Position numbers and translations under genes: made by a program. From contig JAEPDS010000006.1 in the NCBI GenBank assembly GCA_016842065.1, forward strand, positions 62,001 through 126,000: DNA of 64,000 nt. Reading direction: 5' to 3'. Under the pieces are notes generated by a model. It worked only from the letters and a program-made list of their open reading frames with translations. It was not told the DNA's origin and did no database searches. This stretch comes from Candidatus Thiodiazotropha sp. 'RUGA'. GTDB taxonomy: Bacteria > Pseudomonadota > Gammaproteobacteria > Chromatiales > Chromatiaceae. Of the stretch, positions 9,242 to 17,759 are shown piece after piece (within the stretch, counting starts at the first letter, position 1; each line of letters opens with the position of its first letter).

Positions 9242-10294
9242 ATGACCGACATCACCACCCTACTCGGCTCTGAGGCGGATCAGCTGTTGAGCCACCAATG
9301 CAAGACCATCGATCAATCCATGCTGCAGCTGCCGGGAGCGGACTATGTGGAGCGGGTTGTTGCCGATAAGGATCTCAAACCCGGGGTTCTACGCAATCTT
9401 CAGGGCCTGTTCAATACGGGCCGTCTGGCGGGTAGCGGTTACCTTTCCATATTGCCGGTAGACCAGGGTGTCGAGCACTCGGGTGGTGCATCCTTTGCAC
9501 CGAATCCAATCTACTTCGATCCAGCAAAAATCGTCGAACTGGCGATTGAGGGTGGCTGCAACGCGGTCGCTTCAACTTTGGGCGTACTGAGTTCGGTATC
9601 ACGCCGCTATGCCCACAAGATCCCCTTCCTGGTCAAGCTGAATCACAATGAGATGCTCACCTACCCGACCCTCTACGACCAGACCCTGTTCGCATCGGTG
9701 GAACAGGCTTTCGATATGGGTGCGGTGGCGGTTGGCGCCACAATCTACTATGGCTCCCCGGAGTCGCGTCGCCAGATCATGGAGATCTCGGAGGCTTTCC
9801 AGCAGGCCCATGAACTGGGCATGGTGACCGTGCTATGGGCCTATTTGAGAAACAGCGCCTTCAAGCTGGACGGAGTGGACTACCACGCTTCGGCCGACCT
9901 TACCGGTCAGGCCAACCATCTGGCGGCCACGATTGGAGCGGATATCGTCAAGCAGAAGCAGGCTGAGGGCAACCGGGGCTATCAGGCCATCAAATTCGGT
10001 AAGACCCATGACAAGGTCTATAGCGAGCTCACCTCGGAACACCCGATTGATCTGGTCCGCTATCAGGTAGCCAACTGTTATATGGGACGCGCCGGATTGA
10101 TCAACTCGGGCGGCGCCTCATCAGGCCAGGGTGATCTGGCCCAGGCGGTAAGAACCGCTGTGATCAACAAGCGGGCCGGGGGTATGGGGATGATCTCCGG
10201 ACGCAAGGCCTTCCAACGCCCCATGAGTGAAGGTGTTGAGTTGCTTAACAGCATTCAGGACGTCTATCTGGACAACCAGATCACCATCGCCTGA
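9242..10294 (+). CDS. fbaB: class I fructose-bisphosphate aldolase, FbaB/DhnA type
   Basis: 350 residues from the ATG at 9242 ([16 protein letters not shown]), the same length and start context as E. coli FbaB. The frame is open to 9212 but the extra ten residues have no counterpart. It cleaves fructose 1,6-bisphosphate to DHAP and glyceraldehyde 3-phosphate through a lysine Schiff base (gluconeogenesis/glycolysis, cytoplasm). Motifs recalled from the E. coli protein are nearly identical: [54 protein letters not shown], and [16 protein letters not shown]. It converges with the next gene with only a 3-base gap. Confidence 0.97.
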   Translation: MTDITTLLGSEADQLLSHQCKTIDQSMLQLPGADYVERVVADKDLKPGVLRNLQGLFNTGRLAGSGYLSILPVDQGVEHSGGASFAPNPIYFDPAKIVELAIEGGCNAVASTLGVLSSVSRRYAHKIPFLVKLNHNEMLTYPTLYDQTLFASVEQAFDMGAVAVGATIYYGSPESRRQIMEISEAFQQAHELGMVTVLWAYLRNSAFKLDGVDYHASADLTGQANHLAATIGADIVKQKQAEGNRGYQAIKFGKTHDKVYSELTSEHPIDLVRYQVANCYMGRAGLINSGGASSGQGDLAQAVRTAVINKRAGGMGMISGRKAFQRPMSEGVELLNSIQDVYLDNQITIA

Positions 10295-10297
10295 CAC

Positions 10298-11542
10298 TCA
10301 CAATAAGCTGTTGTTAAGGATGTTCTGAAAACGCTGAATAAAGACCGGATTGGTTAAGATCGTTGCATGCCCGGCGTTAAAACCATACAGGCGAGTCGCT
10401 TCAGCCTGCAGCGACAGGGGGATCTGACTCTCCAGATCAACCACCCCATCGTCACTGTCACCACCCTGGTAGGAGAACACCAGGTGATAGGGTATCTCCT
10501 CAGGCCAGGGCCAATCCCGGATGATGCGCAGGAACTCGCTGTTCTGTGCGATGTCCCTCCAGGAGGGAATCACGATCGGGGATGAACGGGCGCCGAACTC
10601 GGCGCTGGCCATACCGTCCATGGGACTGTTGATGGTCATGGCCAGACCGATCACAGGATGATGCTCACTTTCGGTATATTTCTTCACGGTTGAACGCATC
10701 ACCAGCCCACCCATACTGTGGGCAATCAAATAGAAGTTGTCGAACGGATACTGGGTTTCCAGCTGGTTGATGCTTTTCACCAGATAGTCACTGACAATAT
10801 CCAGCCTCAGTCCGCTTGGATAGTGCAGCACCCAGGGCTCAAAGCGTTGAGTATCAAGGCTTTTCACCAGTTCGACAAACTCCAGCGGTGTCCCGCCTGC
10901 ACCATGGATGAAGATCACCGGAATCCGCTTGGCCTCCGATGAACTGAGCATATAGAGCCCAATTCCCACCTGATCGATGAACGAGATCGGTTTCCATAAT
11001 CCGAGTGATCCGATCTCACGGGAAAATCTCGGGTCATCCAGAGAGGCGATCTCTCCCGTATGGTCCTGCTCAATCTCAAAAGAGATATTGTTCCGGTTTG
11101 TTTGGTTGGCAATCGGCCCTTTGATTACCAGTCTATCCAGTTCAACATGTCCACTGGGCTGTAGGACCACAGGGGCTGCATTGAACAGATCAGTGCCGCC
11201 ATAAAGGAGTGCCGGTTCGGTTTGTTGATAGAGCGTGTCCCGATTGTTGTCCTGAAATGCGGCAACATAGTAGGTGCCTTGCTCGGCGTAGAAACGAAAC
11301 TCACCGGCCCCCTGCAAAACATATTTTCGCTCCAGCTTCGGTGCAAACTCCAGTTTGGTAAAAAGCAGTATCGTCACCGGGGCATCGCTGCCGCTCTCGA
11401 TATCCACATGGCCTGAGATGGTTCCAGCCTTGTTCACACCCTCGCTCTGTTGTGAGATCTCCAGCAGTGAACAGCCACCGCTCGAAAGGATGACAAGCAT
11501 TGACGTAAAAAGTAGGCGCATCAGATATTGCGAAATGGTCAT
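10298..11542 (-). CDS. lipoprotein alpha/beta-hydrolase
   Basis: 414 residues from the ATG at 11542, chosen because it gives a compact lipoprotein signal (MTISQYLMRLLFTSMLVILS, then SGGC lipobox). The frame extends 15 codons further to 11587. An N-terminal ~150-residue region without recognised motifs (beta-rich, 'YYVAAFQDNNRDTLYQ') precedes a hydrolase domain with the oxyanion loop VIFIHGAGGTP and the nucleophile elbow AHSMGG (YLIAHSMGGLVMRSTV). A late His in 'YGFNAGHATILTNP' could be catalytic. Probably anchored in the envelope; the substrate may be a lipid or ester. Convergent with fbaB. Confidence 0.82.
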   Translation of the reverse strand: MTISQYLMRLLFTSMLVILSSGGCSLLEISQQSEGVNKAGTISGHVDIESGSDAPVTILLFTKLEFAPKLERKYVLQGAGEFRFYAEQGTYYVAAFQDNNRDTLYQQTEPALLYGGTDLFNAAPVVLQPSGHVELDRLVIKGPIANQTNRNNISFEIEQDHTGEIASLDDPRFSREIGSLGLWKPISFIDQVGIGLYMLSSSEAKRIPVIFIHGAGGTPLEFVELVKSLDTQRFEPWVLHYPSGLRLDIVSDYLVKSINQLETQYPFDNFYLIAHSMGGLVMRSTVKKYTESEHHPVIGLAMTINSPMDGMASAEFGARSSPIVIPSWRDIAQNSEFLRIIRDWPWPEEIPYHLVFSYQGGDSDDGVVDLESQIPLSLQAEATRLYGFNAGHATILTNPVFIQRFQNILNNSLL

Positions 11543-11844
11543 TTGTTCCAATAAACCGAGGTTATTAAGGGTTTTTATAAGCTTCATTGTGCAGCCACCA
11601 GCTGTCTATTTTTATTGATTGGCGCTAAAGTAAAGTTAAAGCTGAATTCATGGGTTCACTGAAAGCACTGTTTATAAAAGACGGGATTCCCAAAGGCATC
11701 GTAAAACACCAGCTTGGTTACGCGTGTATTCTTGAAATTGCCTGGGAAGCGTTAACGTGCCTCGTCTACCCTTAGATTCAGGTTAAACCAAGAATATAAA
11801 AAGTCCAGCCTACTGGGCCTGCTCAGCTGGAGTACAAAGCAATA

Positions 11845-12966
11845 ATGAATCAGTCAAATAGTGCCGCCATCGCCTTAGCCCTGATCTTTCTCTCTCTCGC
11901 TGGGTGCAGTGAACCCCCGACCACGACACAGACCGAGGTGATTCGTCCGGTAAAGAGCTTTTTGATTGAATCCACCGCCAGCGGCGCAATCCGCACCTTT
12001 CCTGCGCGCATCGATGCGGGTCGCAAAGCGGAACTCGCTTTTCGTGTCTCAGGGGTACTCAAGGAGTTGAGTGTCAAAGAGGGGGATCAGGTCAAGGCGG
12101 GGCAACAGGTCGCCGCACTCGATCCAACCGACCTGCAGATCGTCTATAACGACCGTGAAGCCAACTTTGACCAGGCCAAGCGTAACTTCACCCGTGCCAA
12201 GGAGTTGGTAAAAAAGGGAAACATCTCGAAGATGGATTTCGATAAACTTGAAGCGGAATTCAAGAGTTCCAGTGCCACACTGAAAGCTGCCCAGCAGGAC
12301 CTTAACTACACCAAGCTGACAGCCCCATTCAGCGGCACCATCGCACGACTCAATATCGATAACTTTGAAGAGGTGAAGGCGAAGCAGTCGATCCTGGTGC
12401 TGCAGGATATCTCGGAACTCGAAGTGAAATTCGATGTGCCGGAGAATCTACTGCGTGGATTGTCCGCTGAGGATCGGGAGAGTGCCAAAGACGATGTGTC
12501 GGTGAGTGTCTCGTTTGCTGACATTCCCGGCAGCAGCTACCCACTCAGCTTCCGCGAAATCACCACCCAGGCCGATGCCAAGACCCAGACCTTTCAAGTC
12601 ACCTACACCATGCAAAGATTGAAGAGTGCCAATATCCTGCCTGGCATGACCGCCAAGGTGACCGTCGATTTCAGTAAGTTTGACAGTGGCAGCGATGTCT
12701 TTACCGTACCCGCCAGCGCCATTGTCGGTGACTATAAACTCGATCCCCTGGCCTGGGTAATAGAGACTGAGAGCATGACGGTTCAGCCCCGTAGTGTGAA
12801 GGTCGGCCGCCTGTCCGGAGAGAACATCGAGGTTTTCGAAGGATTGATGCCAGGTGACAGGATCGTTACCGCAGGAGCCCCGTTTCTGGTGGATGGAATG
12901 AAGGTACGGCTGATGCCGGAAAAAGAACAGGCCATGCAGAGACCTGAAGATCTGAAGTACCAATAG
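11845..12966 (+). CDS. RND efflux periplasmic adaptor (membrane fusion protein)
   Basis: 373 residues with a lipoprotein signal (SLAGC lipobox at about residues 17-21). It has the HlyD/AcrA layout: a biotinyl-lipoyl half motif (ELAFRVSGVLKELSVKEGDQVKAGQQVAALD), a short alpha-helical hairpin (about 95-150), the second lipoyl half (LTAPFSGTIARLNIDNFEEV), a beta-barrel domain, and a membrane-proximal domain. It bridges the inner-membrane pump encoded 27 bases downstream to an outer-membrane channel not encoded here. The substrate is unknown. Confidence 0.93.
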   Translation: MNQSNSAAIALALIFLSLAGCSEPPTTTQTEVIRPVKSFLIESTASGAIRTFPARIDAGRKAELAFRVSGVLKELSVKEGDQVKAGQQVAALDPTDLQIVYNDREANFDQAKRNFTRAKELVKKGNISKMDFDKLEAEFKSSSATLKAAQQDLNYTKLTAPFSGTIARLNIDNFEEVKAKQSILVLQDISELEVKFDVPENLLRGLSAEDRESAKDDVSVSVSFADIPGSSYPLSFREITTQADAKTQTFQVTYTMQRLKSANILPGMTAKVTVDFSKFDSGSDVFTVPASAIVGDYKLDPLAWVIETESMTVQPRSVKVGRLSGENIEVFEGLMPGDRIVTAGAPFLVDGMKVRLMPEKEQAMQRPEDLKYQ

Positions 12967-12993
12967 CCGGCAACAGCAAGTATAGGGGCACAC

Positions 12994-15900
12994 ATGAATA
13001 TCGGGGAATACTCTGTCCGCACACCGGTTATATCCTGGTTGCTGGTGATCATTCTGGTCGGTGGCGGCCTGCTCAGTTTCGATAAAATGGGTAAGCTGGA
13101 GGATCCGGCGTTCACCATCAAAAACGCCAAGGTCATCACCCTCTATCCAGGCGCATCCGCCCAGGAGGTGCAGGATGAGGTGACCTATCACATCGAAGAC
13201 GCCATCCAACGCCTGGAACAGGTCAAGCGGATCAATATGTCGATCTCACGACCGGGTATGTCCGACATCTCCATCGAATTCAAGGATAAGTACCGGGGCG
13301 ATGATTTTCCGGACATCTACGATGAATTGAGACGCAAAATCGTCGACATGAAAAACAAGCTGCCTCCCGGCGCCCAGGATCCGATGGTGATCGACGATTT
13401 CGGGGATGTCTTCGGGGTCTACCTGGCGCTCACTGGTCAGGGTTACAGCTGGCGCGATCTATGGGATTTCGCAGACTACCTTAAGCAGGAACTGGTGTTG
13501 GTGCCTGGGATTCGCAAAGTCTCGATCGGCGGCGAGCAAAAGGAAGTGATCTATGTGGACATGTCACGGGAGCGACTCGGAGAGCTCGGCATCTCACCAT
13601 CCAGCATCGCTGAACTGCTTCAATCCCAGAATGCGGTGGTTACCGCAGGACATGGCAATGTGCAACGGCAACGCCTGCGAATTGTCCCCAGCGGGGAACT
13701 TGAATCGGTCACGGCGATCGGAGATATCCTGGTTTCTTCCGATGACAAGCGACTGATCTATTTGAAAGACATTGCGACCATCACCCGTGCTTACGATGAA
13801 GTACCCAGTCAACACTACTATGTGAACGGCAAACCGGCATTGACCATTGGTGTCTCCATGTTGACCGGTGAAAACGTGGTGGCGGTAGGAGAGCGTCTGC
13901 GCAGCCGGGTGGAACAGTTGATCCCCAATATACCGATCGGCATGGAGATCAAGGAGATCTACAACCAGCCAGCGGAAGTCGACAAATCGGTGAGTGGCTT
14001 TATCGTCAGCGTGGGACAGGCGGTCGCCATTGTGATTGTGGTCCTGCTGGCCTTCATGGGTCTACGGGTCGGTCTGATCATCGGTGCGGTACTGCTGATT
14101 ACCGTATCCGGAACACTGTTACTGATGTACCTGGATGGGATTGAACTGCAACGCATCTCCCTCGGCGCCCTGGTCATCGCCCTGGGCATGCTGGTGGATA
14201 ATGCCATCGTGGTAGCTGAGGGTATGCTGGTACGCATGAAGAGTGGCATGCAGGCAGCCCAGGCGGCCCGGGAGACCGTGGGCAAAACCATCTGGGCACT
14301 GTTGGGCGGCACCATCATCGGTATTCTCGCCTTCTCAGCCATCGGTCTGTCCCAGGACAGTACCGGTGAATTCGCCAACTCCCTGTTCTGGGTGATTCTC
14401 TACTCTCTGCTGCTCTCCTGGATCACGGCCATCAGTACAACCCCCCTGCTCTGCGCACTGCTACTGAAACCCGGTGCAGCGACTGCGGATCAGGGTGAGG
14501 ACCCCTATGGCAGCAGTGTCTTCAAACTGTTTCGTAATCTCGTCGATCGTGCGATCCGTCTGCGTTGGATAACCGTGAGCTTTGTGATCGGTCTGTTCGT
14601 ACTCGCGGTGATCGGCTTCGGCAGTGTCAAGCAGGCCTTCTTCCCGGAATCCAACACACCCATGTTCTTTGTCGATATCTGGCAGATCGAGGGAACGGAT
14701 ATACGGGCCACCCGTGAAGATACGCTGCAGATCAACCAGTTTCTGCTTGAGCAGGAAGGCGTGGAGCAGACCAGTATCACCATTGGAGGTGGCCACCAGC
14801 GCTTCACACTGGTCTATAACCCCAAAGAGACTTCATCTGTCTACAGCCAGATCATCGTCAAGACCGATAGCCGCGAGCGAATTGCCGAGGTCTGGGAGAA
14901 AGTAGACCGGCATATGAAGGAGCACTACCCCTGGACCGACCCGATCATCAAATCCCTGCGCATTGGCCCCGGTCGGGACAGCAAGATTGAAGCCCGTTTC
15001 CAAGGACCGGATCCAACCGTACTGCGTAAGCTCTCTTTGCAGGCCCAGCAGATCATGCGGGCCGACCCTGAAGCCAAGGATATCCGCGATGACTGGCGTC
15101 AGCCGGTAAAAATGATACGGCCGATTTTCAACGAACAGGTTGGCCGGCAACTGGGTATCACACGGGAGAGTCTCGCCTATGCCCTGCAATATGCGATGGA
15201 TGGCACCCCTGTGGGTCAGTTCCGGGACGGAATTCGGGTACTACCGATCTACATGCGAGCCTCCGAAGATGAGCGCAGTGATGTGGGTAACCTGCGAGAC
15301 ATCGTGCTCTGGAGCCCGGTATTGGGCCAGTCAGTACCGGCAGCCCAGGTGGTCAACGGTTTTGAAACGGTCTTTGAAAATCCGCTGATCCGCTCCCGGG
15401 ACCGGATCCAAACCATCATCGCGCAATGCAATCCAACCGGCGAACTCGCGACGCCACTATTCAGTCGACTGAGACCCCAGATCGAGGCGATCGAACTGCC
15501 GCCGGGCTACAGTTTCAGTTGGGGAGGTGAATATGAGGATTCACAGAATGCCCAGGCCGGCCTCGCCAGTTCACTGCCATTCGGTTTTCTCTTGATGATT
15601 CTGGTGAGTATTCTACTTTTCGGTAAACTGCGCCAACCGCTGATCATCTGGCTTACCGTACCCTTGGCGATCGTCGGTATCACCGCGGGACTGCTCGGTT
15701 TCAACGGTGCCTTTGATTTCATGTCGCTGCTGGGTGCGCTCTCCCTGATTGGCCTATTGATCAAGAACGCCATCGTTCTGATCGATGAGATCGATCAACA
15801 GATCGCCAACGAGAAACCGGGCTATGAAGCGATTCTCGATTCAACCGTGAGTCGTCTGCGACCGGTGGTGCTGGCCGCAGCAACCACAATTCTAGGCCTG

Positions 15901-16041
15901 ATTCCATTGTTGCAGGATGTCTTCTTCGTCAACATGTCCCTGACAATCATGGCCGGACTGGGTTTCGCCACCCTGCTGACCCTGCTGTTCGTACCGACAC
16001 TCTATGCCATCATGTTCAAGATCGAAGCACCAGCGGAGTGA
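12994..16041 (+). CDS. RND-family efflux pump, inner-membrane permease
   Basis: 1015 residues, the usual AcrB-family length, with two repeats each of TM1 + large periplasmic loop + TM2-6. TM4 contains the proton-relay Asp in 'GALVIALGMLVDNAIVVAEGM'; TM10 has the counterpart 'LIGLLIKNAIVLIDEID'. The N-terminal loop starts with KLEDPAFTIKNAKVITLYPG, a segment seen in AcrB/VexF-type HAE1 and related pumps. It exchanges protons for exported small hydrophobic compounds, with the adaptor encoded just upstream. No outer-membrane TolC partner or regulator lies in the operon. Confidence 0.94.
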   Translation: MNIGEYSVRTPVISWLLVIILVGGGLLSFDKMGKLEDPAFTIKNAKVITLYPGASAQEVQDEVTYHIEDAIQRLEQVKRINMSISRPGMSDISIEFKDKYRGDDFPDIYDELRRKIVDMKNKLPPGAQDPMVIDDFGDVFGVYLALTGQGYSWRDLWDFADYLKQELVLVPGIRKVSIGGEQKEVIYVDMSRERLGELGISPSSIAELLQSQNAVVTAGHGNVQRQRLRIVPSGELESVTAIGDILVSSDDKRLIYLKDIATITRAYDEVPSQHYYVNGKPALTIGVSMLTGENVVAVGERLRSRVEQLIPNIPIGMEIKEIYNQPAEVDKSVSGFIVSVGQAVAIVIVVLLAFMGLRVGLIIGAVLLITVSGTLLLMYLDGIELQRISLGALVIALGMLVDNAIVVAEGMLVRMKSGMQAAQAARETVGKTIWALLGGTIIGILAFSAIGLSQDSTGEFANSLFWVILYSLLLSWITAISTTPLLCALLLKPGAATADQGEDPYGSSVFKLFRNLVDRAIRLRWITVSFVIGLFVLAVIGFGSVKQAFFPESNTPMFFVDIWQIEGTDIRATREDTLQINQFLLEQEGVEQTSITIGGGHQRFTLVYNPKETSSVYSQIIVKTDSRERIAEVWEKVDRHMKEHYPWTDPIIKSLRIGPGRDSKIEARFQGPDPTVLRKLSLQAQQIMRADPEAKDIRDDWRQPVKMIRPIFNEQVGRQLGITRESLAYALQYAMDGTPVGQFRDGIRVLPIYMRASEDERSDVGNLRDIVLWSPVLGQSVPAAQVVNGFETVFENPLIRSRDRIQTIIAQCNPTGELATPLFSRLRPQIEAIELPPGYSFSWGGEYEDSQNAQAGLASSLPFGFLLMILVSILLFGKLRQPLIIWLTVPLAIVGITAGLLGFNGAFDFMSLLGALSLIGLLIKNAIVLIDEIDQQIANEKPGYEAILDSTVSRLRPVVLAAATTILGLIPLLQDVFFVNMSLTIMAGLGFATLLTLLFVPTLYAIMFKIEAPAE

Positions 16042-16055
16042 TGGCAGATGAGGTA

Positions 16056-16104
16056 ATCAAACAGGCCCTAAGGCACCTCAGGGGTTTAAGGAAGCCTGTT
16101 TGAT
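16056..16104. terminator. inverted repeat between convergent genes, possible bidirectional terminator
   Basis: Perfect 11-base arms ATCAAACAGGC (16056-16066) and GCCTGTTTGAT (16094-16104) flank a 27-base loop. The right arm is inside the 3' end of the minus-strand gene that follows, and the left arm follows the RND pump stop. Its position suggests transcript ends for both genes, but there is no T-run directly after either arm. Function is inferred. Confidence 0.45.
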
Positions 16105-16332
16105 GACTTCAGCAGGCAAAGTTTCAGGCGCCGGTGAAAACTGCAGCCGTTTAATCGCGCTCAAAGGAATGATATTCAAATGGCCGTCTGCTTCAATCAC
16201 CAATCGATCTGCCTTCATCGCATCGTTCAGTTTACCCATCAGGTCGTAATGGTCTTTCGCCTGTTTTGGAAAAGTGAAAGTCTCGCTCGTACCATCCAGA
16301 TAGTGAATGACTAAAAATCTACTGGCAGCCAT
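16078..16332 (-). CDS. small conserved-looking protein of unknown function
   Basis: 84 residues from the ATG at 16332, chosen for its strong GGAGG ribosome site a few bases upstream; the frame runs on to 16377 but through the inverted repeat described separately. The protein is soluble and mixed alpha/beta (ASRFLVIHYLDGTSETFTFP… LNIIPLSAIKRLQFSPAP), with no signal peptide or metal motif. I do not recognise a family. It looks like a small single-domain protein with an 'xxVIxxxGxLNIIPLxxIKxLQ' C-terminal strand pattern. Confidence 0.65.
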   Translation of the reverse strand: MAASRFLVIHYLDGTSETFTFPKQAKDHYDLMGKLNDAMKADRLVIEADGHLNIIPLSAIKRLQFSPAPETLPAEVIKQASLNP

Positions 16333-16361
16333 CTCCACCCTCCAACTTGTGAGTGATTGAT

Positions 16362-16424
16362 TAGGGCCTGTTAACACTAATCCAATACGCCCTGCTGGGT
16401 CTGGATTAGTGTTAACAGGCCCTA
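16362..16424. repeat. long perfect inverted repeat (23-base arms)
   Basis: The left arm at 16362-16384 (beginning TAGGGCCTGTTAACACTAAT) is the exact reverse complement of the right arm at 16402-16424. They flank a 17-base loop, giving a 63-base element. It lies just upstream of the small minus-strand gene and before the HtrA-like protease. It could be a solitary mobile-element end pair (MITE/REP-like), a terminator for upstream minus-strand transcription, or a large operator. No T-run follows. Confidence 0.75.
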
Positions 16425-16715
16425 GGAGTCGTTATTTACCGGTTAAGCTTAGTAGTAACATGAAATCGATTCAACACCATAGCCAGGCTATGGTGAACAT
16501 CCTCCGAAAGATTGAAATGTAATGATACCGATCCTTGACTGAACTCCACCTCATGCTGATCGTTTATAGGGAGCCTTATATTTGATGCTATAGTCACTGA
16601 ATCAAGAAACTTTTCGGTAATGCGCTTTTCATCTTGCCTGCGAAAACCGGAATGAGAGATCTATTTGAGATCGCTAAATCTTCAACCGCTCGAGGTTACC
16701 CTATTGAATCGTACG

Positions 16716-17714
16716 ATGTCTCAGTTAATACTCATTGCCCTGTTGTTACCGGTAATCTGTCATGCCACAGACTTCAGTCGTCAGTTCGCCCAGGTCGACC
16801 CTTCTGTGGTTGTACTGCATACCTACTCCACCTCTCCAGTCACTGAAAAAGTGGAGCGAGGTCTGGGCAGTGGTGTAGTCATCAGTCAGGAGGGTGATAT
16901 TCTGACAGCGGCACATGTGGTCCATACCAGCGATGCGGTTCATGTTGAGTTCAAGGACGGCCAACGGGTGCTTGCCAAGGTTGAAGGCACGGAACCCGCT
17001 GCCGATCTTGCTCTACTCAAGTTACAAAAGATCCCGGACAACCTGGTCGTTGCCAAGCTGGGAAACTCCGACAAAGTCCAGGTTGGCAATGAAGTGTTTG
17101 TGATCGGATCGCCCTACGGGCTTCACCACACCCTCACCACAGGGCACATCAGCGCCAGACACTCTGGTCCCGAGCTGGGCAAGTTGTTTCTGCTCGGTGA
17201 CTTTTTACAAACCGATGCGGCGATCAACAAAGGCAACTCCGGAGGACCGGTCTGCGATCTCGATGGTGAAGTGATCGGCATCGTCAGCCACATCGAGACC
17301 ACGTCCGGGGGTCACCAGGGTATCGGCTTTGCCGTGACGTCGAATAGTGCCAGAGAGTTGATGCTGGAGAGAAACAACTATTGGAGTGGCCTGAATGGTT
17401 TGCCAATCACGGCGGATATCGCAAAGGCCATCAACTATCCCCTGGATTATGGTGTATTGATACAAAAGATCGCTGAAGGCTCTGCAACCGATCGACTTCA
17501 ACTGCGTGAAGGCACCATTCCGGTAAAAATCAACAACCAGGAACTGTTACTGGGTGGCGATATCATCGTATCCGTTGCTGAGATACCCCTGGACGGTCAA
17601 CTCAGCTTCCAGAAAATAAGAGAAAAAATCGATCGTATGGAACCGGGTGAGCCGATTAATTTTCAAATCTACCGGAACGGTATGCTGGCAGTCTTAAGTC
17701 TGGAAAAACCTTGA
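16716..17714 (+). CDS. exported trypsin-like serine protease, HtrA/DegP relative
   Basis: 332 residues from the ATG at 16716, which opens a normal signal peptide (MSQLILIALLLPVICHA). The frame is open to 16665 with no obvious gain. S1C-type triad: His in 'LTAAHVVHT', Asp in 'PAADLALLKL', Ser in 'INKGNSGGPV'. After about residue 230 there is a PDZ-like C-terminal region ('LPITADIAKAINYPLDYGVLIQKIAEGSATDRLQLREG … LLGGDIIVSV'), as in DegS/DegP with one PDZ. Periplasmic protein quality control or regulated proteolysis is the usual role. It converges on a histidine kinase gene. Confidence 0.9.
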   Translation: MSQLILIALLLPVICHATDFSRQFAQVDPSVVVLHTYSTSPVTEKVERGLGSGVVISQEGDILTAAHVVHTSDAVHVEFKDGQRVLAKVEGTEPAADLALLKLQKIPDNLVVAKLGNSDKVQVGNEVFVIGSPYGLHHTLTTGHISARHSGPELGKLFLLGDFLQTDAAINKGNSGGPVCDLDGEVIGIVSHIETTSGGHQGIGFAVTSNSARELMLERNNYWSGLNGLPITADIAKAINYPLDYGVLIQKIAEGSATDRLQLREGTIPVKINNQELLLGGDIIVSVAEIPLDGQLSFQKIREKIDRMEPGEPINFQIYRNGMLAVLSLEKP

Positions 17715-17759
17715 TATCCGGTAATCAAACCATTGACCCAAGCATTAGTGACTCTTGCT

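Noticed and set aside
11650-11775. 41-codon ORF upstream of the RND adaptor (MGSLKALFIKDGIPKGIVKH…)
   Set aside because: No ribosome site, no homology I recognise, and it ends before the operon; probably chance.
16042-16104. 20-codon ORF right after the RND pump stop
   Set aside because: Formed by the inverted repeat; too short and has no ribosome site.
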